Shown here: in pieces, positions 23,583 to 31,465 of the stretch
Numbering within the stretch: the first letter of the stretch is position 1
Layout of the letters: each line of letters opens with the position of its first letter
Assembly (NCBI GenBank): GCA_016278295.1
Contig: JADQCC010000096.1
Location: 1-35,388 of the forward strand
DNA from: Roseovarius sp.
GTDB taxonomy: Bacteria; Pseudomonadota; Alphaproteobacteria; Rhodobacterales; Rhodobacteraceae
Length of the DNA stretch: 35,388 nucleotides
Direction of reading: 5' to 3'
Notes under the pieces: model-generated
Databases searched by the model: none
Told to the model about the DNA's origin: nothing
The model's input: only the letters and a program-made list of their open reading frames with translations
Program-made: the position numbers and the translations under genes

Positions 23583-24983
23583 TCAGGCCAACCCCGGCAG
23601 CCACAGCACGATCGCCGGGAACGCGACCAGAAGCGCGATAGTGACGGCATCGGCGACAAAGAATGGCGTGACGCCGCGAAACACGTCCTGCACGCTCAGG
23701 TCGGGCCGCACGCCGGCCACCACGAAACAGTTGAGACCGATGGGCGGGGTGATGAGGCAGAATTCGGCCATCTTCACCACCAGGATCCCGAACCAGATCG
23801 CGCACATCGGCCCCGACATGCCAAAGGTCGCATCCTCGGCGCTGACCATCGCCCCGCCATTGAGCGCCATCACCGCCGGATAGACCACCGGCAGCGTCAG
23901 CAGCAGCATGCCGATCGCGTCCATGAACATGCCCAGCACCGCATAGGCGAGCAGGATGCAGATCAGGATCAGCATCGGCGACAGGGTGAGCGAGGTGATC
24001 CAGTCGGCGAAGGCCGAGGGCAGATCGGCGAAGCCGAGAAAGCGCACATAGATCAGCACCCCCCAGATGATGGTAAAGATCATCACCGAGAGCTTGGCTG
24101 TCTCCAGCAGCGCATCCTTCAGCTCCGCCCAGCGCATCCCGCGGTAAACCGCCATGAGAAACACGACAAAGGCCCCGATGGCACCGCCCTCTGTGGGCGT
24201 GCCCCAGGCATCGCCGCCAAACGGGTTGTAGACGAAGAAGATGATCGTCACGACGACAAAGACGATGGGCAGGGCAGGGGGCAGAGAGACGAATCGCTCG
24301 CGCCAGGTAAAGCCGCTCACCGGCGGGCCGAAGCCCTTGATCGTCAGCGCCAGCCCGATGATGAGCACGCCGTAGACGAAGGCCGAGAACACCCCCGGGA
24401 TGAAGCCGGCCAGAAGCAGCTTGCCCACATCCTGCTCGACGATGATCGCGTAGATCACCAGGAGCGCCGATGGCGGGATGAGGCTCGCCAGGGTTCCGCC
24501 CGCCGCCACGACGCCCGCGGCAAAACGCTTGTCATAGCCGATCTTGAGCATCTCGGGGATGGCGATCCGGGCAAACACCGCCGCCGTCGCCACGCTCGCG
24601 CCGGACACGGCGGCAAACCCCGCAGTGGCAAACACGGTCGAGACGGCGAGGCCCCCCGGCACCCAGGCGATCCAGCGCTTCGCCGCCTCAAACAGTGCCT
24701 TGGTCAGCCCCGCGTAATAGGCAAGATATCCGATCAGGATGAAGGTCGGAATAAGGCTCAGCGCCTGGCTGGACACCTTGGAATGCGGCACCTGACCGGC
24801 GGTCTTGACCGCGACCGTCAGCGCCCAGATGAATTCGTCGCCAGCATAGCCCTTCTTGGACCAGAATATCCAGATTAGCCCCAGCATCCCGGCCAGCGCG
24901 GCGGCAAATGCTACGCGCATACCTAGGATGACGACAACCAGCATCAGGCCGGTCACGGCAAGTCCGATCTCGATGGGCTCCAT
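23583..24983 (-). CDS. dctM: TRAP transporter large permease subunit (DctM type)
   Basis: This 466-residue inner-membrane protein is the ion-coupled transport subunit of a tripartite ATP-independent periplasmic transporter. About 12-13 hydrophobic helices are visible. Family blocks include FATAGFAAVSGASVATAAVFA, GTLASLIPPSALLVIYAI (the conserved PPS/T hairpin), MFMDAIGMLLLTLPVVYP and ITPPIGLNCFVVAGV. The segment between helices 1 and 2 (about residues 38-75) is a little longer than usual. It follows dctQ by 12 nt and closes the dctP-dctQ-dctM set. The substrate is not evident; organic acids are the usual class. Confidence 0.95.
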   Translation of the reverse strand: MEPIEIGLAVTGLMLVVVILGMRVAFAAALAGMLGLIWIFWSKKGYAGDEFIWALTVAVKTAGQVPHSKVSSQALSLIPTFILIGYLAYYAGLTKALFEAAKRWIAWVPGGLAVSTVFATAGFAAVSGASVATAAVFARIAIPEMLKIGYDKRFAAGVVAAGGTLASLIPPSALLVIYAIIVEQDVGKLLLAGFIPGVFSAFVYGVLIIGLALTIKGFGPPVSGFTWRERFVSLPPALPIVFVVVTIIFFVYNPFGGDAWGTPTEGGAIGAFVVFLMAVYRGMRWAELKDALLETAKLSVMIFTIIWGVLIYVRFLGFADLPSAFADWITSLTLSPMLILICILLAYAVLGMFMDAIGMLLLTLPVVYPAVMALNGGAMVSAEDATFGMSGPMCAIWFGILVVKMAEFCLITPPIGLNCFVVAGVRPDLSVQDVFRGVTPFFVADAVTIALLVAFPAIVLWLPGLA

Positions 24984-24995
24984 CAGGCGGGTTCC

Positions 24996-25628
24996 TTATT
25001 CGTCATGGCCGCTGACATGCGCGGCCTCGCGCGCGGCTTGTGTCGCCACGTCCTCGATCAGCGGTACGGCGACCGGGCGCTCCGCCCCGGTGATCATCGC
25101 GCGCGCATACCCCCAGAGCTGAAGCGCCAGCCGCAGCGACAGAACGCCAAACGCGATCGGCGCGAGGAGCTTGGCGGGCCAGATCGGCAGGGCGATGTCG
25201 ATCGTGCTGTCGCGGCTCCACAGTGGTGCGTTCCAGTCGAAACTGCGCTCGAAATGCGCCCAGCTTCCCCAGACGAGCAAGAGCATCAGAATCAGGATGG
25301 CCAGCGTGGTGATCAACTCGATCAGCCACAATGCGCGCCCCTGAAACAGCCCGACGAAAATATCCATGCGGATATGGCCGCCGTCGCGCTGTGTATAGGC
25401 CACGCCCATAAAGGCGATGAGCGGCATGATCTGCTCGATCCAGTCCACGTAGCCAGGCAGCGGCTGGTTGAAGAAGTTGCGCCCACCCACGGACACCACC
25501 GCCAGCACCATGAGCGAGAATACCGCGATCCCGCTCAGCAGCGCGAGTTGCCGCTCGACCCGGTAGAGCCCACGATCAAGCCTGCTGAGCGTGCTGTTGT
25601 CCGACAGCACAGAGGCCACACCCGCCAT
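24996..25628 (-). CDS. dctQ: TRAP transporter small permease subunit (DctQ type)
   Basis: This 210-residue inner-membrane protein partners DctM. Four hydrophobic helices are visible (about residues 30-50, 65-80, 103-122 and 150-172). The DctQ signature VGGRNFFNQPLPGYVDWIEQ follows helix 1, and GVAYTQRDGGHIRMDIF follows helix 2. Both ends are polar. GGGGGAACGAG upstream of the ATG serves as ribosome-binding site. The gene lies 73 nt after dctP, with a strong hairpin between, and 12 nt before dctM. Confidence 0.93.
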   Translation of the reverse strand: MAGVASVLSDNSTLSRLDRGLYRVERQLALLSGIAVFSLMVLAVVSVGGRNFFNQPLPGYVDWIEQIMPLIAFMGVAYTQRDGGHIRMDIFVGLFQGRALWLIELITTLAILILMLLLVWGSWAHFERSFDWNAPLWSRDSTIDIALPIWPAKLLAPIAFGVLSLRLALQLWGYARAMITGAERPVAVPLIEDVATQAAREAAHVSGHDE

Positions 25629-25659
25629 CGCTCGTTCCCCCGCTATACCTGAATGAATC

Positions 25660-25688
25660 GGCCCGCTGCGGTTCGTGCGCAGCGGGCC
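25660..25688. other. Perfect 11-bp hairpin between dctP and dctQ
   Basis: GGCCCGCTGCG (25660-25670) and CGCAGCGGGCC (25678-25688) pair perfectly around a 7-nt loop, 13 nt after the dctP stop. No T-run follows on the minus strand. Such stem-loops after binding-protein genes are known to protect the upstream message or cut expression of downstream genes. That would give more DctP than DctQM. Confidence 0.75.
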
Positions 25689-25701
25689 AGAGAGGTCCGG
25701 C

Positions 25702-26721
25702 TCAGGAGCCGCCCTTCAGCTCGGCCAGCTTGTCGGTGGCAAAGTCATAGAGCTCCTGCGCGGGCAGGCCGCGATTGCTCATGTCCTCGATCCACGCCGT
25801 GGCGGCGGGCCCGGCCACAGCCTCCTCGAATTTGTTGAGCGATGCCTCGTCAAAGCTGATCACCTCGATCCCGCGCTCTTCGAGCGCCGGGCCCCAGGCC
25901 TTCATCGTGTTGTTCTGGTAATTGTCGACATAGTAATCGAGCGCTTCGTCGATCGAGCCCAACAGCGCCTCGCGATGCGCGTCAGACAGCCCTTCGAGCG
26001 CGTCGGTATTGGCCACGACCGGGCAATTCACCGTGCCGGGGTTGAGGTTCGATGTCCACCAGTCGCCGTTCTCGATAGTACCGAACGCCATATGCGCGTG
26101 CGGGGCAAAGGCCACGGCCTTGACCACGCCACTGTCCATCGCCTGCCGTACCTCGGTCGCGGTCATCGAGGTGGGCACCGCGCCCACGGCCTCCATCGCG
26201 GCACCGATGCCGCCGGTGGCGCGCACGCTCAGCCCCTCGAAATCGGCTAGGCTGCGGGGCGCGTCGCCCATACCCACGAGATTGTATTGCGGCATCGGCG
26301 AGGGCATCAGCAGCGTCGCGTTCCAGCGCGCGAGATCGGCCTTGACCGCCGGATGATCGTAGAGCGCCATCGACAGCTCGCGCTCCTGCTCCAGCGTCTC
26401 GACGCCCAGGAACGGCAGCTCCAGCACGGTGATAGACGGGTTCTTGTCGCGGTGATAGCCGGCGCAGAACTGCGCCATCTCGAACGCCCCGATCGAAATC
26501 CCGTCAAGGTTCTCGCGGTTGTTGCTGAGGCCGCCATAGCTGATGTTGAGGGTGAACTCGCCGTTGGTCTTTTCGCTCACAAGCTCGGCCAGCTTCTCGA
26601 CATGCTCGGTGAATGCGCGGCGCTTGCCCCAGAGAGAAACGTTCCACTCGGTTGCCATCGCTTCACCGGCAAAGGCAAGGCTGATCGCGGCCACGGCGGT
26701 ATAGCTGAGATATTTCTGCAT
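25702..26721 (-). CDS. dctP: TRAP transporter periplasmic solute-binding protein (DctP type)
   Basis: This 339-residue protein has a signal peptide (residues 1-23, ending AMA before TEW) and a DctP fold. Arg167 in FEGLSVRATGG matches the conserved arginine that holds the substrate carboxylate. Other family blocks are FTEHVEKLAELVSEKTNG near residue 37 and EVRQAMDSGVVKAVAFAPH near 190. The binding pocket residues do not identify a ligand; the name follows the family, not a proven C4-dicarboxylate. GGGAGGAG precedes the ATG. It lies 121 nt after dctD, with two inverted repeats in the gap, so it may be controlled by the DctB/DctD pair. Confidence 0.94.
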   Translation of the reverse strand: MQKYLSYTAVAAISLAFAGEAMATEWNVSLWGKRRAFTEHVEKLAELVSEKTNGEFTLNISYGGLSNNRENLDGISIGAFEMAQFCAGYHRDKNPSITVLELPFLGVETLEQERELSMALYDHPAVKADLARWNATLLMPSPMPQYNLVGMGDAPRSLADFEGLSVRATGGIGAAMEAVGAVPTSMTATEVRQAMDSGVVKAVAFAPHAHMAFGTIENGDWWTSNLNPGTVNCPVVANTDALEGLSDAHREALLGSIDEALDYYVDNYQNNTMKAWGPALEERGIEVISFDEASLNKFEEAVAGPAATAWIEDMSNRGLPAQELYDFATDKLAELKGGS

Positions 26722-26765
26722 GGTTTCTCCTCCCAGATGTCATGCGTCATGATGGCCGCTACCTT

Positions 26766-26836
26766 GGGACATGCCCGTCCCGATGGCTATGAAGAAAACC
26801 GCGCATGCCCCGGCAGCCGCCCTGCGGATATCCGCA
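26766..26836. promoter_or_regulatory. Two inverted repeats in the dctD-dctP gap, candidate activator sites
   Basis: A 14-bp perfect palindrome TGCGGATATCCGCA (26823-26836) begins 102 nt upstream of the dctP start and 6 nt after the dctD stop. A second dyad, GGGAC-N6-GTCCC, lies at 26766-26781. Distances suit upstream binding sites for the adjacent DctD regulator. The first could instead be a weak hairpin at the dctD 3' end, but no T-run follows. Confidence 0.4.
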
Positions 26837-26842
26837 AGGTGA

Positions 26843-28183
26843 CTACAGCAGCGCCTCCTTGTCCAGTCCCAGCTTGACGATCTTCTCGTTGAGGGTGCGT
26901 CGCCCGATGCCGAGCGCCTCGGCCACCGCCTCCATCCTTCCCTCATGCGCGGTGATCGCCTTGGCGATCAGTTCCCGCTCGAAGGCCGCCACGGCAGCGC
27001 GCAGCGTGTCGGGCACATCGTCAGCCAGCGCATCGCGCCGCAACGCCTGCGCCATCGACCCGCCCCCGCGCCGCGCGCTCAGCACCCGGCGTTCACAAAC
27101 GCTGCGCAACTCGCGCACATTGCCGGGCCAGTCATGGGCCAATAACGCCGCGCTGTCCTCGGGCGTCAGGTCGGGCGCACGGGTCTCGTAGACGCGGGCG
27201 AACTCGTCAAGGAACCGCGCCGCCAACAGCATCACGTCATCCCGCCGCTGCCGCAGCGTCGGCAGCGCGATCACCGTGGTATTGAGCCGGTAAAGCAGAT
27301 CGGCGCGCAGTCGCCCGTCGCGCACCGCCTCTTCGGCGTCCTCGTTGGTGGCAGAGATCACCCGGAACGACAGCGGCACCGGCGTCTCCGCCGCCAGCGG
27401 CAGAACCCGCTTGTCCTCGATCACCCGCAACAGCTTGGCCTGCACGGGCATCGGGCAGGTGCAGATTTCATCCAGGAACAGCGTGCCGCCATCCGCGCCC
27501 TGCAACCGCCCCTTGGCTCCGCCCTCGGCCCCGAACATCTCTGCCTCGAAGCCCTCGACCGCGAGCGCGGCGCAATTGAGCGCCAGAAACGGCCCTTCGG
27601 CCTGCGCACCCAGATCATGCAGTGCGCGCGCCACCAGTTCCTTGCCGGTGCCGGTCTCGCCCTGCAACATTACCGCCGCTCTGCTTTGCGACAGATCCAG
27701 CACGTCCTCGCGCAGGGCAACGGTCTCGGGCGTCTGCCCGAGCAGCACCCGGTCCAGCCCCGATAGCTGCATCAGCCGCGACTTGAGCCGCTCGGTCGTG
27801 CGCCGCATCACATGCTGATCGGCGGCATGGCGCAGGATGTTCAGCAATCGGCGCGGCTCATAGGGTTTTTCGACGAAACTATAGGCACCGCGCTGCATCG
27901 CATCGACGGCCATCGCGATATCGCCATGCGCCGAAATCAGCACCAGCGGCGGCGCGAGATCGCGGTCCAGACTGTCCAGAAGCTCCAGCCCCGACATGCC
28001 CGGCATCCGCACATCCGACAGGATCACATCGGGCTGAAACTCCGCCAGCCGGTCGGCCAGACGTTCCGCACGCGGCAGCGCCTCGACCTGCCAGCCCGAC
28101 GCATCCAGCAGATCGACCAGCGACAGGCGCATCGTGCGGTCATCCTCGACAACGAGGATGCGGGGGATCGCCGGACCGCTCAC
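26843..28183 (-). CDS. dctD: DctD-like response regulator with AAA+ and Fis domains, lacking GAFTGA
   Basis: This 446-residue regulator starts at a GTG (28183) that overlaps the dctB stop as GTGA. Receiver domain 7-120 has the acidic pair 13-15, phospho-acceptor Asp57 in ILSDVRMPG and Lys106. The AAA+ domain (about 145-370) has Walker A GETGTGKE (175-182) and Walker B GGTLFLDE (232-239). The Fis-type helix-turn-helix is at about 400-440. Between Walker A and B, MFG (216-218) is separated from ADGG by 11 residues, against 19 in E. coli NtrC as I recall it. The GAFTGA motif that contacts sigma-54 is missing. Like Rhodobacter NtrC, it may activate a sigma-70-type polymerase. Likely target: the downstream dctPQM genes. 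Confidence 0.93.
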   Translation of the reverse strand: MSGPAIPRILVVEDDRTMRLSLVDLLDASGWQVEALPRAERLADRLAEFQPDVILSDVRMPGMSGLELLDSLDRDLAPPLVLISAHGDIAMAVDAMQRGAYSFVEKPYEPRRLLNILRHAADQHVMRRTTERLKSRLMQLSGLDRVLLGQTPETVALREDVLDLSQSRAAVMLQGETGTGKELVARALHDLGAQAEGPFLALNCAALAVEGFEAEMFGAEGGAKGRLQGADGGTLFLDEICTCPMPVQAKLLRVIEDKRVLPLAAETPVPLSFRVISATNEDAEEAVRDGRLRADLLYRLNTTVIALPTLRQRRDDVMLLAARFLDEFARVYETRAPDLTPEDSAALLAHDWPGNVRELRSVCERRVLSARRGGGSMAQALRRDALADDVPDTLRAAVAAFERELIAKAITAHEGRMEAVAEALGIGRRTLNEKIVKLGLDKEALL

Positions 28184-29910
28184 GCCGCGCTCGCCCCGGC
28201 ATCGTGTTCCTGCGGTATGTCGATGCAGAACACCGCACCGCCGCCTTCGGCATCGCGGGCACTGATCCGTCCCTCGTGCGCGCGAACGATATTGGCCGAG
28301 ATGGCAAGCCCGAGCCCCATGCCGCGCCCGCTTTCGCGGGTTGTGACGAACGGTTCCTGCAAGTCGTCGAGCCGCGCCTGCCCCAGCCCGTGGCCGGTAT
28401 CGCGCACCTCGACCCGCCCCGCGCCGTCGCACAGCGCGACCCGCACCTCGATCCGCCGCATGTCGCGATCTTCGACCGCGTCGATCGCGTTACGCAGCAC
28501 GTTGGTCAGCACCTGTTCGATCCGAAGCTGATTACCGCGCACAGTCACCGGCTGATCAGGGGCGCTTACCGATACCGTGGCGGCGACCCGTGCGATATTG
28601 GGCTCCACCAGCGCCAGCGCCGCCTGCACCGCGGCGAACAGATCGACCGGGCCGAATTCCTCGCGATCATTGCGGGCAAAGAACTTGAGCTGCCGGGTGA
28701 TCCCCTCCATCCGATCGACGATAGCGGCGATCCGCGGCGCGAGCCGCCCCTCGCTCTGCCCGCCGATCTCCGCCGCCGTCAGATGATTGCGCATCGCCGC
28801 TATCGGCTGCCCAAGCTCATGCGTGACAGAGGCGGCCAACTGCCCCAGCGCCGCCAGACGGCTTGCCCGCTCAAGCTCGTCTTGCGTCCGCGCCAGCCGC
28901 CGCTCGGCTGCCCGGCGTTCCTCGATCTCGACCGCCAGCCGCTCGTTGGCCTCGCGAAGCTGCGCCTCCTCCGCCTCGGACCGGCGCAGTGCCGCGCCGA
29001 TCCGCCGTGTCCGCCGCACCTGCGACGCAAGCAACCCGCCCCCGGCCAGCGTCGTCACGATCCCGGCCAGAAGCCAGCTTCGCGTGACAGCGGCGCTGTC
29101 ATCGGCAAAGTAGTGCAGCACCCAGCCATGCGGGGCCAGCGTGCCGGAGAGGTGCAGCCGCTCCGTCCCTCCGATCACGGCGCGCCCGTCCTTTGCGGGC
29201 CGCCAGTCGAGTGGTGCGAGCGCCTGCCCCGGAAATTGCCGGTCCTGCGCGATCCGTGCGCGTTGTGCCATATCCAGCGCGCCGAGCGCGCGATACCGCC
29301 AGCCGGGATCGGAGGACAGCAACACAACGCCGTCGCGGTTGGCGAGCAACACCTGCTCACCCGCCGCGCGCCACGTCTCCTCCAGATCGGTGAGGTCAAG
29401 CTTGATCGCGATCACGCCGAGAATCTCTCCATCGGGCCCGCGTACCGGATCGGCAATGAAATACCCCGGCAGGCCGGTCGTTGCCCCGATCCCGTAGAAT
29501 CGTCCCTGTTCACCGGCGAGCGCGGTCTGGAAATAGGGCCGGAATCCATAATCCTGCCCCACAAAGCTTTCTGGCGTCCCGGCATTAGAGGCGGCGATGG
29601 TCATACCGTCGGTGCGCATGAGATAGATCGCGTCGAGCCCCGATTCCGCGGCAAAGGCCGCGAGCCTGCGGTTCAGTACACCCGGCGCGCGCCCGGCGGC
29701 GGTGTCCATCACATGGCCGTCGCGCGCCAGCACATAGGTCAGGTGTGAAAACCGCTCGATCTCGGATATCACCATGCTGCGATAGAGCGACAGGCGGCCC
29801 TCCGCCTTGGCCTGTTCTTCCGAACGAAAGAAGCCGAGCGAGATCAGGAACACGCCCAGAACGACACCCAGTGCCGTCAGGGCGGCCAGAGCCCGGAGCG
29901 TCAGGCGCAT
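28180..29910 (-). CDS. dctB: DctB-like sensor histidine kinase
   Basis: This 576-residue membrane kinase is predicted to sense the transporter substrate in the periplasm and phosphorylate the adjacent regulator. Transmembrane helices at about 7-27 and 278-297 enclose a large periplasmic sensor of the double-CACHE type (EQGRFYGIGATTGLPGYF resembles ligand-binding parts of DctB). A coiled coil follows at 303-355. His364 in SVTHELGQPIAAMRNHL is the phosphorylated residue. The ATPase domain has N box around 470-478, DTGHG (504-508) and GRGMGLGLA (528-536). It overlaps dctD by GTGA. It lies only 27 nt after hemY, so it may be transcribed from the hemD operon. Confidence 0.94.
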   Translation of the reverse strand: MRLTLRALAALTALGVVLGVFLISLGFFRSEEQAKAEGRLSLYRSMVISEIERFSHLTYVLARDGHVMDTAAGRAPGVLNRRLAAFAAESGLDAIYLMRTDGMTIAASNAGTPESFVGQDYGFRPYFQTALAGEQGRFYGIGATTGLPGYFIADPVRGPDGEILGVIAIKLDLTDLEETWRAAGEQVLLANRDGVVLLSSDPGWRYRALGALDMAQRARIAQDRQFPGQALAPLDWRPAKDGRAVIGGTERLHLSGTLAPHGWVLHYFADDSAAVTRSWLLAGIVTTLAGGGLLASQVRRTRRIGAALRRSEAEEAQLREANERLAVEIEERRAAERRLARTQDELERASRLAALGQLAASVTHELGQPIAAMRNHLTAAEIGGQSEGRLAPRIAAIVDRMEGITRQLKFFARNDREEFGPVDLFAAVQAALALVEPNIARVAATVSVSAPDQPVTVRGNQLRIEQVLTNVLRNAIDAVEDRDMRRIEVRVALCDGAGRVEVRDTGHGLGQARLDDLQEPFVTTRESGRGMGLGLAISANIVRAHEGRISARDAEGGGAVFCIDIPQEHDAGASAA

Positions 29911-29937
29911 CGCGAAGCCGTCACAATCGGTGCCCGG

Positions 29938-31446
29938 TCACGCGCGCTGCTCCCCGGCCGACTCCGCATCCTCTGTCTCGGGGGTTTCCTCGACGATCTC
30001 GGCATCGGGCACCGTCTCGTCGTCTTCGGCGGCGTCTTCCGTGTCGGTGTCCTCTTCCGCGGGCTCCTCGACCGGGCCGATCAGCAGCGGCAGCATCTCC
30101 AGCCCGGTGGGTGTGCTCACCGCCGTATCGGGCGGCGCCCGCCAGCTCAGCGTATCGAATGAATGACAGTTCTCGCAGACGGGGTGCCACTCGGCATGGA
30201 TGTGCTGGCAGTTGTCGCAGCACCATTGCGGGCCGCGCGGCGCGCCCAGCGCCCGCGCCAGCCAGCCCTTGACCACGGCATCCGACGCACCCTCGCCGCG
30301 CTCGATCGCCGCCATGATCGTCAGCACGCGGGCATCCGGCTCCACCTCCGCCAGATCGCCGAGCGCGCGCCGCGCCGCCGGGAAATCCTCTGCCGCGAGG
30401 CACAGTTCCGCCTCCAGAAGCCGCGTCTCGCGGTCGTCGGGATGCACCTTGAGCAGCTTGGCAAAGCGCTTGAGCCGCGCCTGCGGCGTCTCGTCCGGCT
30501 CGATCGCCGCAAAGGCGGCGGCGAGGTCGGGATGCGGCCGCATCAGCCAGGCCTTGTTGATGACGCGCACGGCGGCGCGCTTCTTCCCCGCCTCGACATA
30601 GCCGCGCGCGGCCAGCACCGCCGCCGGGACGAGGTCGGGCGACATCCGGTTGGCCTCTATCGCCGCCTCGCGCGCCTCGATCGTTCTGCCTTCGTCCAGC
30701 ACGTCGCGTGCCTCCGACAGCGCCAGAACGGCATCGCGCCGCTTGTGCACGTCGCGCGGCAGTGCGCCGTATTTGAGCTTGGCGCCCAGCGTGGCGCGCG
30801 CGCCCTTCCAGTCGCTCTTGTCAGCCTGAAGCTGCAACAGCGTGTCCTGTATCTCGACCTGCCGGGGCTTGAGCGCGAACGCGGTCTTGGCCAGCTTGAG
30901 CGCGGCGTCGGTCTCGCCTGCCTCCAGCTTTTGCCGCAGGATGCCGCGCACCCCGACAAAGCGCGTTTTCTCGTTGGAAAGCAGGCGCTTGAACGCGGCC
31001 TCCGCCTTTGCCTTGTCGCCCGCCATCTCTGCGCCCTGCGCGGTAATGAGATCGGTTAGCGCGGGTTTGTGCAGAAATTTCTCTGCCTTGGCCGCCTGCA
31101 AGACGGCCTTGTCACCCTCGCCCGAGGCAAGCGCCAGCACGCCCTCGCCCAACGCGCGATAGCCCTTTTCCTGACGGTTGCGATCAAAATAGCGCGACAG
31201 CGCTGTCTCGTCGCCGTTGATGAAGCGCAGCACCGCCACCAGCATCCCCGCCAGCTTCATCAGCAGCCAGATCGCCAGCACCAGGATGCCCAGCGCGATC
31301 ACCGCCTTGATGGGCGTGAGGTTGATCTCTATCCCGGCCATGACGATGCGCACGCCGCCCTCGAGTTCGAGCAGGTAGGACGCCCCGAAGGTGATGGCCC
31401 CGACAAGGGCGATGAATACTGCAACCTTCACGATGGACCAAAGCAT
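29938..31446 (-). CDS. hemY: HemY-family TPR membrane protein with LapB-like zinc ribbon
   Basis: This 502-residue protein has two N-terminal transmembrane segments (about 4-24 and 47-72) in a HemY_N domain, then a helical TPR-rich region (about 90-395). Next comes a four-cysteine motif: Cys410, Cys413, Cys424, Cys427 (CxxC-x10-CxxC) with nearby Trp. The tail is very acidic. HemY of gammaproteobacteria is encoded with hem genes but has no proven enzyme step. The same cysteine spacing closes LapB, the inner-membrane TPR protein that controls LPS synthesis, so this HemY may act as a scaffold of that sort (inference). Cotranscribed with mic60 (19-nt gap). It is unrelated to protoporphyrinogen oxidase of Bacillus, also called HemY. 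Confidence 0.9.
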   Translation of the reverse strand: MLWSIVKVAVFIALVGAITFGASYLLELEGGVRIVMAGIEINLTPIKAVIALGILVLAIWLLMKLAGMLVAVLRFINGDETALSRYFDRNRQEKGYRALGEGVLALASGEGDKAVLQAAKAEKFLHKPALTDLITAQGAEMAGDKAKAEAAFKRLLSNEKTRFVGVRGILRQKLEAGETDAALKLAKTAFALKPRQVEIQDTLLQLQADKSDWKGARATLGAKLKYGALPRDVHKRRDAVLALSEARDVLDEGRTIEAREAAIEANRMSPDLVPAAVLAARGYVEAGKKRAAVRVINKAWLMRPHPDLAAAFAAIEPDETPQARLKRFAKLLKVHPDDRETRLLEAELCLAAEDFPAARRALGDLAEVEPDARVLTIMAAIERGEGASDAVVKGWLARALGAPRGPQWCCDNCQHIHAEWHPVCENCHSFDTLSWRAPPDTAVSTPTGLEMLPLLIGPVEEPAEEDTDTEDAAEDDETVPDAEIVEETPETEDAESAGEQRA

Positions 31447-31465
31447 CAGACCCGCCCTTTCAAAC

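Noticed and set aside
26744-26757. GG-N10-GC on the minus strand before dctP, as a possible sigma-54 promoter
   Set aside because: Beyond the bare GG and GC it matches few positions of the -24/-12 consensus, and the adjacent regulator lacks the GAFTGA loop needed to work with sigma-54.
23583-29910. C4-dicarboxylate as the transported substrate
   Set aside because: The dct names follow family membership. Nothing visible in the binding protein fixes the ligand beyond a carboxylate-binding arginine.
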